Source: Dehalococcoidia bacterium UBA7891 (GTDB taxonomy: Bacteria; Chloroflexota; Dehalococcoidia; Lucifugimonadales; UBA826). From it: 5,091 nt of DNA. Shown here one piece after another: positions 1 to 5,091 of the stretch. The notes under the pieces were generated by a model. The model was not told where the DNA came from and did not search any database. It was given only the letters and a program-made list of their open reading frames with translations. The number at the start of each line of letters is the position of its first letter. Position 1 is the first letter of the stretch. The DNA lies in assembly GCA_002500485.1 (NCBI GenBank), contig DLRJ01000114.1:1-5091 (forward strand), in the 5' to 3' direction. Made by a program: the position numbers and the translations under genes.

Positions 1-294
1 AAGCTGAAGCCTATAGCTAATTTAGTTAGGGGTATGAAGGTCGAAGAGGCCTTGGTAGCCTTGCAATTTATGCAATCTCCAGCAGCAGCTAGAGTTGCGA
101 AAACTGTAAAATCAGCGGCGTCAAATGCAGAAAATGAATTGATGGCTAGAAGCGAGGACCTAAAAATAATTGAAATATTCGCTAATGAAGGCCCTAGACT
201 CAAAAGGTTTAGAGCTCGGGCACGGGGAAGAGTTGGGCGTATTAACAGAAGAAGTAGCCATATAACAGTTGTAGTTGAAGAGGAGGAACTGTAG
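1..294 (+). CDS. rplV: 50S ribosomal protein L22, 5'-truncated
   Basis: L22 is an early-assembly 23S rRNA-binding protein of the large subunit; its long beta-hairpin lines the peptide exit tunnel. The frame is already open at base 1 and 97 residues are visible before the TAG stop. The first visible residues (KLKPIANLVRG) match the first helix of the family, so the true start lies upstream; the ATG at 34 falls inside the conserved RGMKVEEAL segment and is not a start. The C-terminal hairpin region is typical: NEGPRLKRF, then an Arg-rich RARARGRVGR stretch, then SSHITVVVEEEEL. Compared with the usual length of about 110-115 residues, roughly 15-20 N-terminal residues are missing because of the window edge. 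The last codons also contain the strong SD of rpsC. Identification is secure. Confidence 0.96.
   Translation, partial: KLKPIANLVRGMKVEEALVALQFMQSPAAARVAKTVKSAASNAENELMARSEDLKIIEIFANEGPRLKRFRARARGRVGRINRRSSHITVVVEEEEL
281..286 (+). promoter_or_regulatory. Shine-Dalgarno site of rpsC
   Basis: A perfect AGGAGG lies inside the last codons of rplV, 9 nt before the TTG at 296. It decides the rpsC start: a longer reading from the TTG at 275 would put this site inside the coding region and add seven residues absent from the family. Confidence 0.85.
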
Positions 295-295
295 T

Positions 296-1132
296 TTGGG
301 ACAGAAAATTCACCCTAATGGTTTTAGAGTAGGTATCACTAAAGATTGGCATGCTACTTGGTTTGCAGGGCAAAGAGAGTACGCCAGCCTTGTGAAAGAG
401 GATATTAATATTCGGCAAGCAATCGATGCGATGTATGAAGATGCAGGAATATCAAAGGTTGATATCGAAAGGGATTCTAATGAGGTGGCAGTCACCATCC
501 ATACCGCAAGACCCGGTATTGTGATTGGTAGAGGAGGTCAGAGGGTAGATGAGCTTAGGAAACATCTGGAAAACCTCACAGGAAGCCGAAGAGCCAAACT
601 TAATGTAGTAGAGGTTAGGCAAGCAGAATTAGATGCCTATCTTGTAGCACGCAACGTGGCTGACCAACTTGAAAGGAGAATAGCTTTCAGAAGAGCTATT
701 CGACAAGCAGTGATGCGAACGATGCAGGCTGGGGCTGAGGGAATAAAAATCACAGCCTCAGGAAGACTTGCTGGCGCAGATATAGCTAGGTCGGAGAAAG
801 CGATGGAAGGAAGGGTTCCACTACACACCCTAAGGGCAGACATAGATTATGGATTAGCCGAGGCTCAAACGGAGTATGGTGTTATTGGGGTAAAAGTATG
901 GATTTGTAGAGGGGAAATATTAAACCCCACGATAATTGGGGAAAATTCATCTAGTTCGGACGAAATTGTTGCTTCAAACGAAATAGAAGAAGCAGATGTG
1001 GCACCAATCCAGGTGATGGTTACGGCTCAAGATGATAACCAAGTTCCTACAGGATCTTCATTGGATCAAACGCAATTGACTAACGAAGACAACAAGGAAG
1101 ATGAGGGAGCAAACACAGATGCTTCAACCTAA
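296..1132 (+). CDS. rpsC: 30S ribosomal protein S3 with acidic C-terminal extension
   Basis: S3 sits in the head of the small subunit at the mRNA entry channel and binds 16S rRNA. The protein is 278 residues from a TTG start at 296. This start gives the near-invariant N-terminus (M)GQKIHPNGFRVGI and is placed 9 nt after AGGAGG. A type-II KH domain spans about residues 38-106, with its GxxG loop as GRGG at 78-81. The S3 C-terminal domain follows, with ITASGRLAGADIARSE and ending at VWICRGEIL near residue 209. S3 proteins are often about 210-240 residues; here 69 more follow, rich in Asp/Glu/Asn/Ser/Thr (16 acidic, one Lys, no Arg). The start is 1 nt after the rplV stop and the end overlaps rplP by 14 nt, so translation is probably coupled on both sides. 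Confidence 0.97.
   Translation: MGQKIHPNGFRVGITKDWHATWFAGQREYASLVKEDINIRQAIDAMYEDAGISKVDIERDSNEVAVTIHTARPGIVIGRGGQRVDELRKHLENLTGSRRAKLNVVEVRQAELDAYLVARNVADQLERRIAFRRAIRQAVMRTMQAGAEGIKITASGRLAGADIARSEKAMEGRVPLHTLRADIDYGLAEAQTEYGVIGVKVWICRGEILNPTIIGENSSSSDEIVASNEIEEADVAPIQVMVTAQDDNQVPTGSSLDQTQLTNEDNKEDEGANTDAST
1103..1109 (+). promoter_or_regulatory. Shine-Dalgarno site of rplP
   Basis: GAGGGAG inside the end of rpsC lies 9 nt before the ATG at 1119. It supports that start over the in-frame ATG at 1101, which overlaps the site itself and would add six residues not expected in L16. Confidence 0.75.
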
Positions 1133-1544
1133 AAGAGTGAAATATAGAAACCACCATAGGGGTAGGAGGAAAGGATTATCTGTCGCTGGTAGTTCCTTAA
1201 ATTTCGGTGATTTTGGACTTAAGGCCACTGAAAACGCTTGGGTAACTTCTAGACAAATTGAGGCTGCCAGAAGAGCTATGACTAGGTATGCCAGGAGGGG
1301 TGGAAGAATGTGGATAAGAGTGTTTCCTGACAAAAGTGTAACGGCTAGGGCTGCTGAGACTAGGATGGGAAAAGGTAAAGGAGCACCAGATCATTGGGTT
1401 GCAGTTGTTAAACCAGGGAAAATAATGTTTGAGATGGCCGGTATACCGGAGGAAATTGCTAAACATGCACTTACTTTGGCTGCATCCAAAATGCCCATGG
1501 GAACCCGAATTGTTTCTAGGTCTAATGTGAGGGCCAAAGAGTAG
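1119..1544 (+). CDS. rplP: 50S ribosomal protein L16
   Basis: L16 binds 23S rRNA near the tRNA A-site and peptidyl-transferase centre and joins late in 50S assembly. From the ATG at 1119 the protein is 141 residues, within the normal range of about 136-147, and begins with the family hallmark MLQPKRVKYR followed by HHRGRRKG. Other landmarks are the RQIEAARRAMTRYARRGGRMWIR segment region (about 45-67), RVFPDK, and RMGKGKGAPDHWVAVVKPGK at about 82-101. The Arg of RMGKGKG corresponds to the residue hydroxylated in E. coli L16 (known of the family; whether it is modified here cannot be seen). The gene overlaps the 3' end of rpsC by 14 nt in another frame, suggesting translational coupling. A 50-nt gap to rpmC follows, with no terminator hairpin. 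Confidence 0.97.
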   Translation: MLQPKRVKYRNHHRGRRKGLSVAGSSLNFGDFGLKATENAWVTSRQIEAARRAMTRYARRGGRMWIRVFPDKSVTARAAETRMGKGKGAPDHWVAVVKPGKIMFEMAGIPEEIAKHALTLAASKMPMGTRIVSRSNVRAKE

Positions 1545-1594
1545 AGTAGTCAACAAACCAATGAAAAATTCCAAACCACAACAGTGAGCTAATT

Positions 1595-1801
1595 ATGGCG
1601 GAGATTGACGACATCAGAAATATGAATGACCAAGATTTAGAAGAAAATCTTGACTCTATGCGGAAAGATCTTATGAATTTGAGATTTAGAACTGCAACGA
1701 TGCAACTTACTGATACTAACGAAGTGAAAAGAACTCAAAGGAAGATAGCAAGGATAATGACAGTTATAAGAGAAAGAGAGATATCAGAGAGTTCCTTATG
1801 A
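1595..1801 (+). CDS. rpmC: 50S ribosomal protein L29
   Basis: L29 is a small two-helix hairpin protein on the large-subunit surface near the exit tunnel, next to L23. The 68-residue product has the usual layout: a helix with DIRNMNDQDLEENL, the signature LMNLRFRTATMQL (about 26-38), then a second basic helix KRTQRKIARIMTVIRERE. Length is typical (about 60-70). ATG 1595 is preferred over the internal ATG at 1622 because the first residues align with the family's N-terminal helix. The SD is weak (GTGAG, about 6 nt upstream), and this gene is preceded by the longest gap in the window (50 nt). Its TGA stop overlaps the ATG of rpsQ (ATGA), a classic coupling junction. Confidence 0.95.
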   Translation: MAEIDDIRNMNDQDLEENLDSMRKDLMNLRFRTATMQLTDTNEVKRTQRKIARIMTVIREREISESSL

Positions 1802-2121
1802 GTAACGATCGTAGAAAAATAAGGGTAGGGCGAGTAGTCAGCCAGAAGATGGATAAAACCGTTGTCGTCTCGGTTGAATGGAGTCAGCCCCACCGAATAT
1901 ATAAGAAAAATGTTAAGCGTTGGAATAAATTTATGGTTCACGACGAGGGGAACTCTTGCAATCTTGGAGACACGGTTCGGATTGTAGAAACTAGGCCTTT
2001 GTCTAAAACCAAAAGATGGAAAGTGACCGAAATAATACAAAAAGGTGATGTGGCAGAGGTTCAGCCAGGAGAAATAGCAGTGCCTGGGGTGAATGAAGAT
2101 AACGGTAAAGATAGCGAGTAA
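1798..2121 (+). CDS. rpsQ: 30S ribosomal protein S17 with acidic C-terminal tail
   Basis: S17 is an OB-fold primary 16S rRNA-binding protein of the small-subunit body. The 107-residue protein opens with RRKIRVGRVVSQKMDKTVVV, as expected, and carries the family signature GDTVRIVETRPLSKTKRW at residues 57-74. The core ends about EIIQKGD (residue 84). Most bacterial S17 proteins are about 80-90 residues, so the last 23 residues (six Asp/Glu, one Lys, with Pro and Gly) are an extension. The start ATG overlaps the rpmC stop as ATGA; a purine-rich GAGAG about 6 nt upstream is a modest SD, so re-initiation after rpmC is likely. rplN follows after 17 nt. Confidence 0.96.
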   Translation: MSNDRRKIRVGRVVSQKMDKTVVVSVEWSQPHRIYKKNVKRWNKFMVHDEGNSCNLGDTVRIVETRPLSKTKRWKVTEIIQKGDVAEVQPGEIAVPGVNEDNGKDSE

Positions 2122-2138
2122 ATGTAAAGGCGACAGCG

Positions 2139-2507
2139 ATGATACAAATATATACAAGATTAAGGGTCGCAGACAATTCTGGCGCAAGGGTCATCAGTTG
2201 TATAGGTGTGCCCGGTGGGTCTGGAAAAAAATATGCTTGGTTGGGTGATGTAATAGTCGCTTCGGTAAAAGATGCTGCGCCTGCAGCAGGAGTGAAAAAA
2301 GGTGAGGTAGTTAAGGCTGTGGTTGTGAGAACCGCAAAATCTCATCGAAGAAAAGACGGATCACACATTAAATTTGATGAAAATGCAGCCGTGATCATCA
2401 ATGAAGACAAAATGCCTCGAGGTACTCGCATTTTCGGGCCTGTAGCGCGAGAATTAAGGGATAACGATTTCATGAGAATCGTTTCTCTCGCCCCGGAGGT
2501 CATATAA
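2139..2507 (+). CDS. rplN: 50S ribosomal protein L14
   Basis: L14 is a conserved beta-barrel protein of the large subunit that contacts 16S rRNA at an inter-subunit bridge and binds near L19. The 122-residue protein has the usual length with no extension. Landmarks are MIQIYTRLRVADNSGAR at the N-terminus, GGSGKKYAWLGDVIVASVK, the L14 signature in KAVVVRT...DGSHIKFDENAAVI (about 59-86), and the highly conserved RGTRIFGPVARELR (94-107) followed by FMRIVSLAPEVI at the end. The ATG is preceded by AAAGG at 2126-2130 with 8 nt spacing. The gap to rplX is only 3 nt, and the rplX SD lies in the last L14 codons. This is the first gene of the classical spc group. Confidence 0.98.
   Translation: MIQIYTRLRVADNSGARVISCIGVPGGSGKKYAWLGDVIVASVKDAAPAAGVKKGEVVKAVVVRTAKSHRRKDGSHIKFDENAAVIINEDKMPRGTRIFGPVARELRDNDFMRIVSLAPEVI
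2495..2500 (+). promoter_or_regulatory. Shine-Dalgarno site of rplX
   Basis: GGAGGT lies in the closing codons of rplN, 10 nt before the rplX ATG at 2511. It is one of the strongest ribosome binding sites in the window and confirms that start. Confidence 0.8.
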
Positions 2508-2510
2508 GAA

Positions 2511-2819
2511 ATGAAGATAAAGAAAAACGACAACGTGTTGGTGATTAAGGGAAAGGATAAAGGTAGACAAGGACCAGTCCAAAGTGTCTTTCCAGGTAAG
2601 GGAAAAATTTTAGTTGAAGGTATCAACATAGTTAAACGACATAGAAAAGCTCAAGGCATGAGTGGTGCCGAAATTGTGGAGAAAGAACTCCCGGTAGCGG
2701 TTGCTAATGTGATGCTTGTTTGTACCAACTGCCAAAAACCGGCAAAAGTATCAAGCAGAACAATGGGAGACGGTTCGAAGGGAAGAATCTGCAAGAATTG
2801 CGAAGAGGTTATTGAATAA
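2511..2819 (+). CDS. rplX: 50S ribosomal protein L24 with two CxxC pairs
   Basis: L24 is an assembly-initiator protein that binds the 5' end of 23S rRNA and sits near the tunnel exit. The 102-residue protein begins MKIKKNDNVLVIKGKDKG, a KOW motif (about 3-30), followed by GKILVEGINIVKRHRK and a DGSKGRIC stretch, all typical. In the C-terminal half it carries C71-T-N-C74 and C94-K-N-C97, a CxxC-x19-CxxC layout that could hold a zinc ion. Such cysteine pairs occur in L24 of several bacterial phyla and are absent from E. coli L24 (family knowledge). Zinc binding itself is inference. The stop and the next start share one base (TAATG), so rplE is very likely translated by coupling. Confidence 0.97.
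   Translation: MKIKKNDNVLVIKGKDKGRQGPVQSVFPGKGKILVEGINIVKRHRKAQGMSGAEIVEKELPVAVANVMLVCTNCQKPAKVSSRTMGDGSKGRICKNCEEVIE
2804..2809 (+). promoter_or_regulatory. Shine-Dalgarno site of rplE
   Basis: AGAGGT inside the end of rplX lies 9 nt before the ATG at 2819. It supports the longer L5 with its extra N-terminal residues, since no comparable site precedes the next in-frame start-like codon (TTG, residue 20). Confidence 0.7.
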
Positions 2820-3406
2820 TGCCAGATGATAAAACTAATCAGTCTGCCACCTCAAGTGGTAGTGCACCTCGTCTTTTGCAAAAGATTAGAGATGAGATAG
2901 GTCCAGAGATGATGAAGGAATTTGGCTATACTAGCGTGATGCAGATACCTCGTTTGGACAAGGTGGTTATTAACATCGGGTTAGGAGAAGCCTTACAAAA
3001 TGCCAGGGCTATCGAAAGTGTAACGGCTGATTTGGGCCGTATTACAGGCCAAAAACCTGTGACAACCAAGGCTAAGAAATCAATAGCAGGATTCAAGATA
3101 AGGGAAGGAATGCCTATAGGTGCCATGGTGACCATGAGGGGTCGAAGAATGTACGAATTTACCGATAGGCTTTTGAATGCATCCTTGCCAAGAATTAGGG
3201 ACTTCCAAGGTCTTTCAAGGAATTCTTTTGATGGTAGGGGAAATTACTCAATTGGAATAAGAGAACACACCATATTTCCGGAAATTGATTACAACTCCAT
3301 TGATAGGATACGTGGTATGCAAATTGTGATAGTTACATCTGCTGTAAATGATCAAGAAGGCATGAGATTCCTAGAGTTGGCGGGCATGCCTTTTATAAGA
3401 AACTAA
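2819..3406 (+). CDS. rplE: 50S ribosomal protein L5 with polar N-terminal extension
   Basis: L5 binds 5S rRNA in the central protuberance, together with L18 and L25, and contacts P-site tRNA and S13. The 195-residue protein is longer than the usual 178-187. After about 16 polar residues (Ser/Thr/Asp/Gln-rich), the family begins at PRLLQKIRDEIGPEMMKEFGY. Then come QIPRLDKVVINIGLGEA, the L5 signature LGRITGQKPVTTKAKKS (72-88), the rRNA/tRNA-facing IREGMPIGAMVTMRG region, LPRIRDFQGLS (123-133) and IREHTIFPEI. No Met lies between residue 1 and the conserved core, and a good SD (AGAGGT) fits the ATG at 2819, so the extension is probably real. The start shares its A with the rplX stop. A 39-nt A/T-rich gap follows. 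Confidence 0.97.
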   Translation: MPDDKTNQSATSSGSAPRLLQKIRDEIGPEMMKEFGYTSVMQIPRLDKVVINIGLGEALQNARAIESVTADLGRITGQKPVTTKAKKSIAGFKIREGMPIGAMVTMRGRRMYEFTDRLLNASLPRIRDFQGLSRNSFDGRGNYSIGIREHTIFPEIDYNSIDRIRGMQIVIVTSAVNDQEGMRFLELAGMPFIRN

Positions 3407-3433
3407 GCAATTGAATAGGATTAATAATTTTCT

Positions 3434-3438
3434 AAGGA
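3434..3438 (+). promoter_or_regulatory. Shine-Dalgarno site of rpsN (GTG start)
   Basis: AAGGA lies in the short A/T-rich gap after rplE, 7 nt before GTG 3446. It supports the GTG start, which also yields the family's MAKKS N-terminus. Confidence 0.7.
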
Positions 3439-3445
3439 TATAAAA

Positions 3446-3751
3446 GTGGCGAAGAAATCATCTGTTGCAAGAAATGAGAAGAGACGAAGGCTAGCAGAAA
3501 AGTATGCTGAGAAAAGACGACAACTTCAGAATGTTATAAAGGATGCCAGTTCATCTTCCGACGCGCGCGTGGAGGCTAGAATAGAGATGTCAAAACTGCC
3601 TAGGAACGCTAACCCGGTGAGAATAAGAAATCGGTGCCAGGTAACCGGCAGGCCTCATGGTTATATTAGATATTTTGGGTTGTCTCGTATAGCTTTTCGT
3701 GAGATGGCACATGCAGGTGAACTACCTGGTGTAAAAAAGGCAAGTTGGTAG
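3446..3751 (+). CDS. rpsN: 30S ribosomal protein S14, long zinc-independent type
   Basis: S14 is in the 30S head near S10 and S19 and binds 16S rRNA. The 101-residue protein starts at GTG and reads MAKKSSVARNEKRRRLAEKYAEKRR, a basic helix, then LPRNANPVRIRNRC, and ends GRPHGYIRYFGLSR...GELPGVKKASW. It belongs to the long (about 100 residue), cysteine-depleted class. At the four positions that form the zinc site in the short class (CxxC-x12-CxxC) it has C64, T67, S80 and A83, so no zinc can be bound there. Short zinc-type S14 is about 61 residues and is clearly not present here. Its place between rplE and rpsH is the standard spc position, which makes it the likely main S14 rather than a zinc-starvation spare copy. 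Confidence 0.96.
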   Translation: MAKKSSVARNEKRRRLAEKYAEKRRQLQNVIKDASSSSDARVEARIEMSKLPRNANPVRIRNRCQVTGRPHGYIRYFGLSRIAFREMAHAGELPGVKKASW

Positions 3752-3761
3752 GTAAAAGAAA

Positions 3762-4163
3762 ATGTCAGTAACAGACCCGATAGCAGATATGCTCACAAGA
3801 ATTCGAAACGCAGTGATGGTTGGCCATGAATCTGTTGATGTGCCAGCCTCTAACTTAAAGGTAGAGATAGCTCAGATATTGGAAAAGGAAGGGTTTTTGG
3901 AAGGGTATGAGATACAGAATGAGGGTCAAATTGATGCAAATATACAATTGAATCTCCATTATTGGCAAAAAGGAGAACCTGCTATTACTGGATTAAAGCG
4001 AATCAGCAAGCCAGGTCTTCGAATATACTCCAAAAATGACGAATTACCGATTGTATATGGCAATAGAGGAATTGCTGTGATCTCAACAAATAAAGGTGTT
4101 ATGACAGGGATAGAAGCGAAACGGAGTGGGGTAGGTGGTGAGGTTTTATTCTACGTCTGGTAG
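3762..4163 (+). CDS. rpsH: 30S ribosomal protein S8
   Basis: S8 is a primary 16S rRNA-binding protein of the 30S platform; in E. coli it also represses the spc operon by binding its own mRNA near rplE. The 133-residue protein has the normal length. It opens with VTDPIADMLTRIRNA, has the central VDVPASNLKVEIAQILEKEGF and LKRISKPGLRIY, and the C-terminal S8 signature GIAVISTNKGVMT (103-115) followed by EAKRSGVGGEVLFYVW. AGGT overlapping the rpsN stop, 8 nt upstream, serves as SD; the gap is 10 nt. I could not recognise an E. coli-like S8 mRNA target at the rplX/rplE junction, so autoregulation is not claimed. Confidence 0.97.
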   Translation: MSVTDPIADMLTRIRNAVMVGHESVDVPASNLKVEIAQILEKEGFLEGYEIQNEGQIDANIQLNLHYWQKGEPAITGLKRISKPGLRIYSKNDELPIVYGNRGIAVISTNKGVMTGIEAKRSGVGGEVLFYVW

Positions 4164-4174
4164 GGAGAAATTTT

Positions 4175-4717
4175 ATGTCGAGAATTGGAAACCAATTAAT
4201 ACAAATACCATCGGGTGTCGATGTAACTATCGACGGGACGGAAGTCACAGTAAAAGGCCCCAAGGGTAGCTTAAGTCAAAATTTTCACCAGGATATGATG
4301 ATTAGCCAGGAAGGAGATATCGTCAAGGTCACGAGGCCTAGTGACGAAAGCGAGCATAAAGCCTTTCATGGACTCACCAGGAGCTTGCTATCAAATATGG
4401 TAGAAGGAGTGAGTGAAGGTTTCACTAAAGAATTGGAATTGGTAGGTGTTGGGTACAGGGTGCAACAGAAAGGAAAAGGAATAAGTTTGAGTGTCATGTT
4501 GAGCCATACAGTCGAAATACAACCGGACTCAGGTGCTGAATTAGAAGTGGATGGAAACACGCACATAAAAGTGTCAGGTATTGATAAACAGGTTGTTGGT
4601 CAATTAGCGTCACAGATTCGTAAGGTCAGACCACCAAACGTATATACGGGTAAAGGTATCAGATATGCTGGCGAGGTGGTGAAGTTGAAACCTGGGAAGA
4701 GTGCAAGGAGAGCCTAA
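4175..4717 (+). CDS. rplF: 50S ribosomal protein L6
   Basis: L6 lies near the L7/L12 stalk base and the sarcin-ricin loop, close to the GTPase factor site. The 180-residue protein is standard in length and consists of two similar domains. It begins MSRIGNQLIQIPSGVDV with TVKGPKGSLS (25-34), continues with HGLTRSLLSNMVEGVSEGFTKELELVGVGYR (region 65-95), and ends with the L6 signature region PPNVYTGKGIRYAGEVVKLK (153-172) and a basic GKSARR tail. GGGAG (4163-4167), overlapping the rpsH stop, is a good SD with 7 nt spacing. The gap to rplR is 3 nt. Nothing is unusual in it. Confidence 0.98.
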   Translation: MSRIGNQLIQIPSGVDVTIDGTEVTVKGPKGSLSQNFHQDMMISQEGDIVKVTRPSDESEHKAFHGLTRSLLSNMVEGVSEGFTKELELVGVGYRVQQKGKGISLSVMLSHTVEIQPDSGAELEVDGNTHIKVSGIDKQVVGQLASQIRKVRPPNVYTGKGIRYAGEVVKLKPGKSARRA

Positions 4718-4720
4718 ATT

Positions 4721-5086
4721 ATGTCAACTTCAAATGGAAAAATGAGAAGGGTGGTTCGTCACAAAAGGCTGAGGTCTAAGATCTCAGGTACTGCCGAGAG
4801 ACCGCGTTTAGCAGTCTATAGAAGCATTTCACATATATACGCGCAGTTGATTGATGATGTGAAAGGAAGCACGATTGCGGCCGCATCTTCTTTGGAAAAT
4901 GGATTAAATGATAAAGAAAAAGACGCGGGGAAAATATCAATATCGAAAGTGGTCGGAGAGTTTATTGGCAAAAGAGCAGCCGAAAAAGGAATAAGTGAAA
5001 TAGTATTTGACCGAGGTGGATATAAATACCACGGAAGAATCAAAGCGGTTGCCGAAGGAGCTCGAGAAGCGGGGTTAAAATTTTAG
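4721..5086 (+). CDS. rplR: 50S ribosomal protein L18
   Basis: L18 binds 5S rRNA and, with L5 (encoded upstream here), anchors it in the central protuberance. The 121-residue protein is complete, ending at TAG 5084-5086. A basic N-terminus (MRRVVRHKRLRSKISGT) is followed by ERPRLAVYRSISHIYAQLIDD, the family's hallmark strand region, then TIAAASSLE, IGKRAAEKGI and the closing FDRGGYKYHGRIKAVAEGAREAGLKF-type segment (96-121), where FDRGGYKYHGR is the rRNA-binding signature. AGGAG at 4706-4710, inside the end of rplF, lies 10 nt before the ATG. Length matches the usual 115-122 residues. The family's next neighbour, rpsE, would begin just beyond the window. Confidence 0.97.
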   Translation: MSTSNGKMRRVVRHKRLRSKISGTAERPRLAVYRSISHIYAQLIDDVKGSTIAAASSLENGLNDKEKDAGKISISKVVGEFIGKRAAEKGISEIVFDRGGYKYHGRIKAVAEGAREAGLKF

Positions 5087-5091
5087 CAAGG
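5087..5091 (+). promoter_or_regulatory. Possible start of the next gene's ribosome binding site
   Basis: The last five bases, CAAGG, follow the rplR stop and end in a purine run like the SD sites seen at the other junctions. The expected next gene in spc order is rpsE, but none of it is visible, so this is inference from position only. Confidence 0.3.

Noticed and set aside
34..36. ATG as the start of rplV
   Set aside because: The same frame is open to base 1 and encodes conserved L22 residues upstream of this Met, so the gene is simply cut by the window edge.
1197..1574. 125-residue open frame on the minus strand across rplP
   Set aside because: It is antisense to a highly conserved ribosomal protein gene, has no recognisable domain, and is a shadow of the + strand coding pattern.
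1561..1587. Eight-codon frame (ATG to TGA) between rplP and rpmC as a leader peptide
   Set aside because: No SD precedes it, it has no distinctive codon run, and a frame this short is expected by chance in A-rich sequence.
1735..2187. 150-residue open frame on the minus strand across rpmC/rpsQ, rich in hydrophobic residues
   Set aside because: The apparent membrane-like composition comes from reading lysine- and arginine-rich + strand codons backwards; there is no SD or family resemblance.
2780..2870. S8 feedback-binding site on the mRNA around the rplX/rplE junction, as in E. coli
   Set aside because: I could not find a convincing helix with the S8-binding internal-loop pattern by eye; covariance-model search would be needed to claim it.
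3407..3445. Possible internal promoter in the A/T-rich gap before rpsN (TTGAAT at 3411, TATAAA at 3439)
   Set aside because: The two boxes are 22 nt apart, too far for a sigma-70-type promoter, and the TATAAA runs into the ribosome-binding spacer right before the GTG start.

Overview
This window is an ordinary bacterial ribosomal-protein operon: the 3' part of the S10 operon running straight into the spc operon. Every gene is on the + strand. The order is rplV (5'-truncated) - rpsC - rplP - rpmC - rpsQ - rplN - rplX - rplE - rpsN - rpsH - rplF - rplR, the canonical bacterial order with nothing inserted or missing. Genes are tightly packed: three overlaps (14, 4 and 1 nt), most gaps 1-17 nt, and only two larger gaps (50 nt before rpmC, 39 nt before rpsN). 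No stretch approaches 300 bases without a gene. I saw no terminator, tRNA, mobile element or CRISPR.

The organism is a bacterium that uses clear Shine-Dalgarno (SD) sites, mostly ATG starts with one TTG (rpsC) and one GTG (rpsN), and A/T-leaning coding sequence. The wording of L16 and L22, the four-cysteine L24 and the long acidic tail on S3 recall Chloroflexota (Dehalococcoidia or SAR202-like lineages). That is a tentative impression from memory, not a search result.

Layout: 1-294 is the end of L22; 296-1132 is S3 with an acidic tail; 1119-1544 is L16; 1595-1801 is L29; 1798-2121 is S17 with a short acidic tail; 2139-2507 is L14; 2511-2819 is L24 with two CxxC pairs; 2819-3406 is L5 with a polar N-terminal extension; 3446-3751 is a long, zinc-ligand-free S14; 3762-4163 is S8; 4175-4717 is L6; 4721-5086 is L18. 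The last 5 bases probably begin the ribosome binding site of the next gene, expected to be rpsE. The products are structural parts of the 30S and 50S subunits, made in balanced amounts from one polycistronic transcript.

I found no new biological system here. Points worth a second look are terminal extensions on S3, S17 and L5, the pairing of a cysteine-rich L24 with a cysteine-depleted S14, and two start sites (rpsC, rplP) that need correcting from the longest open frame.
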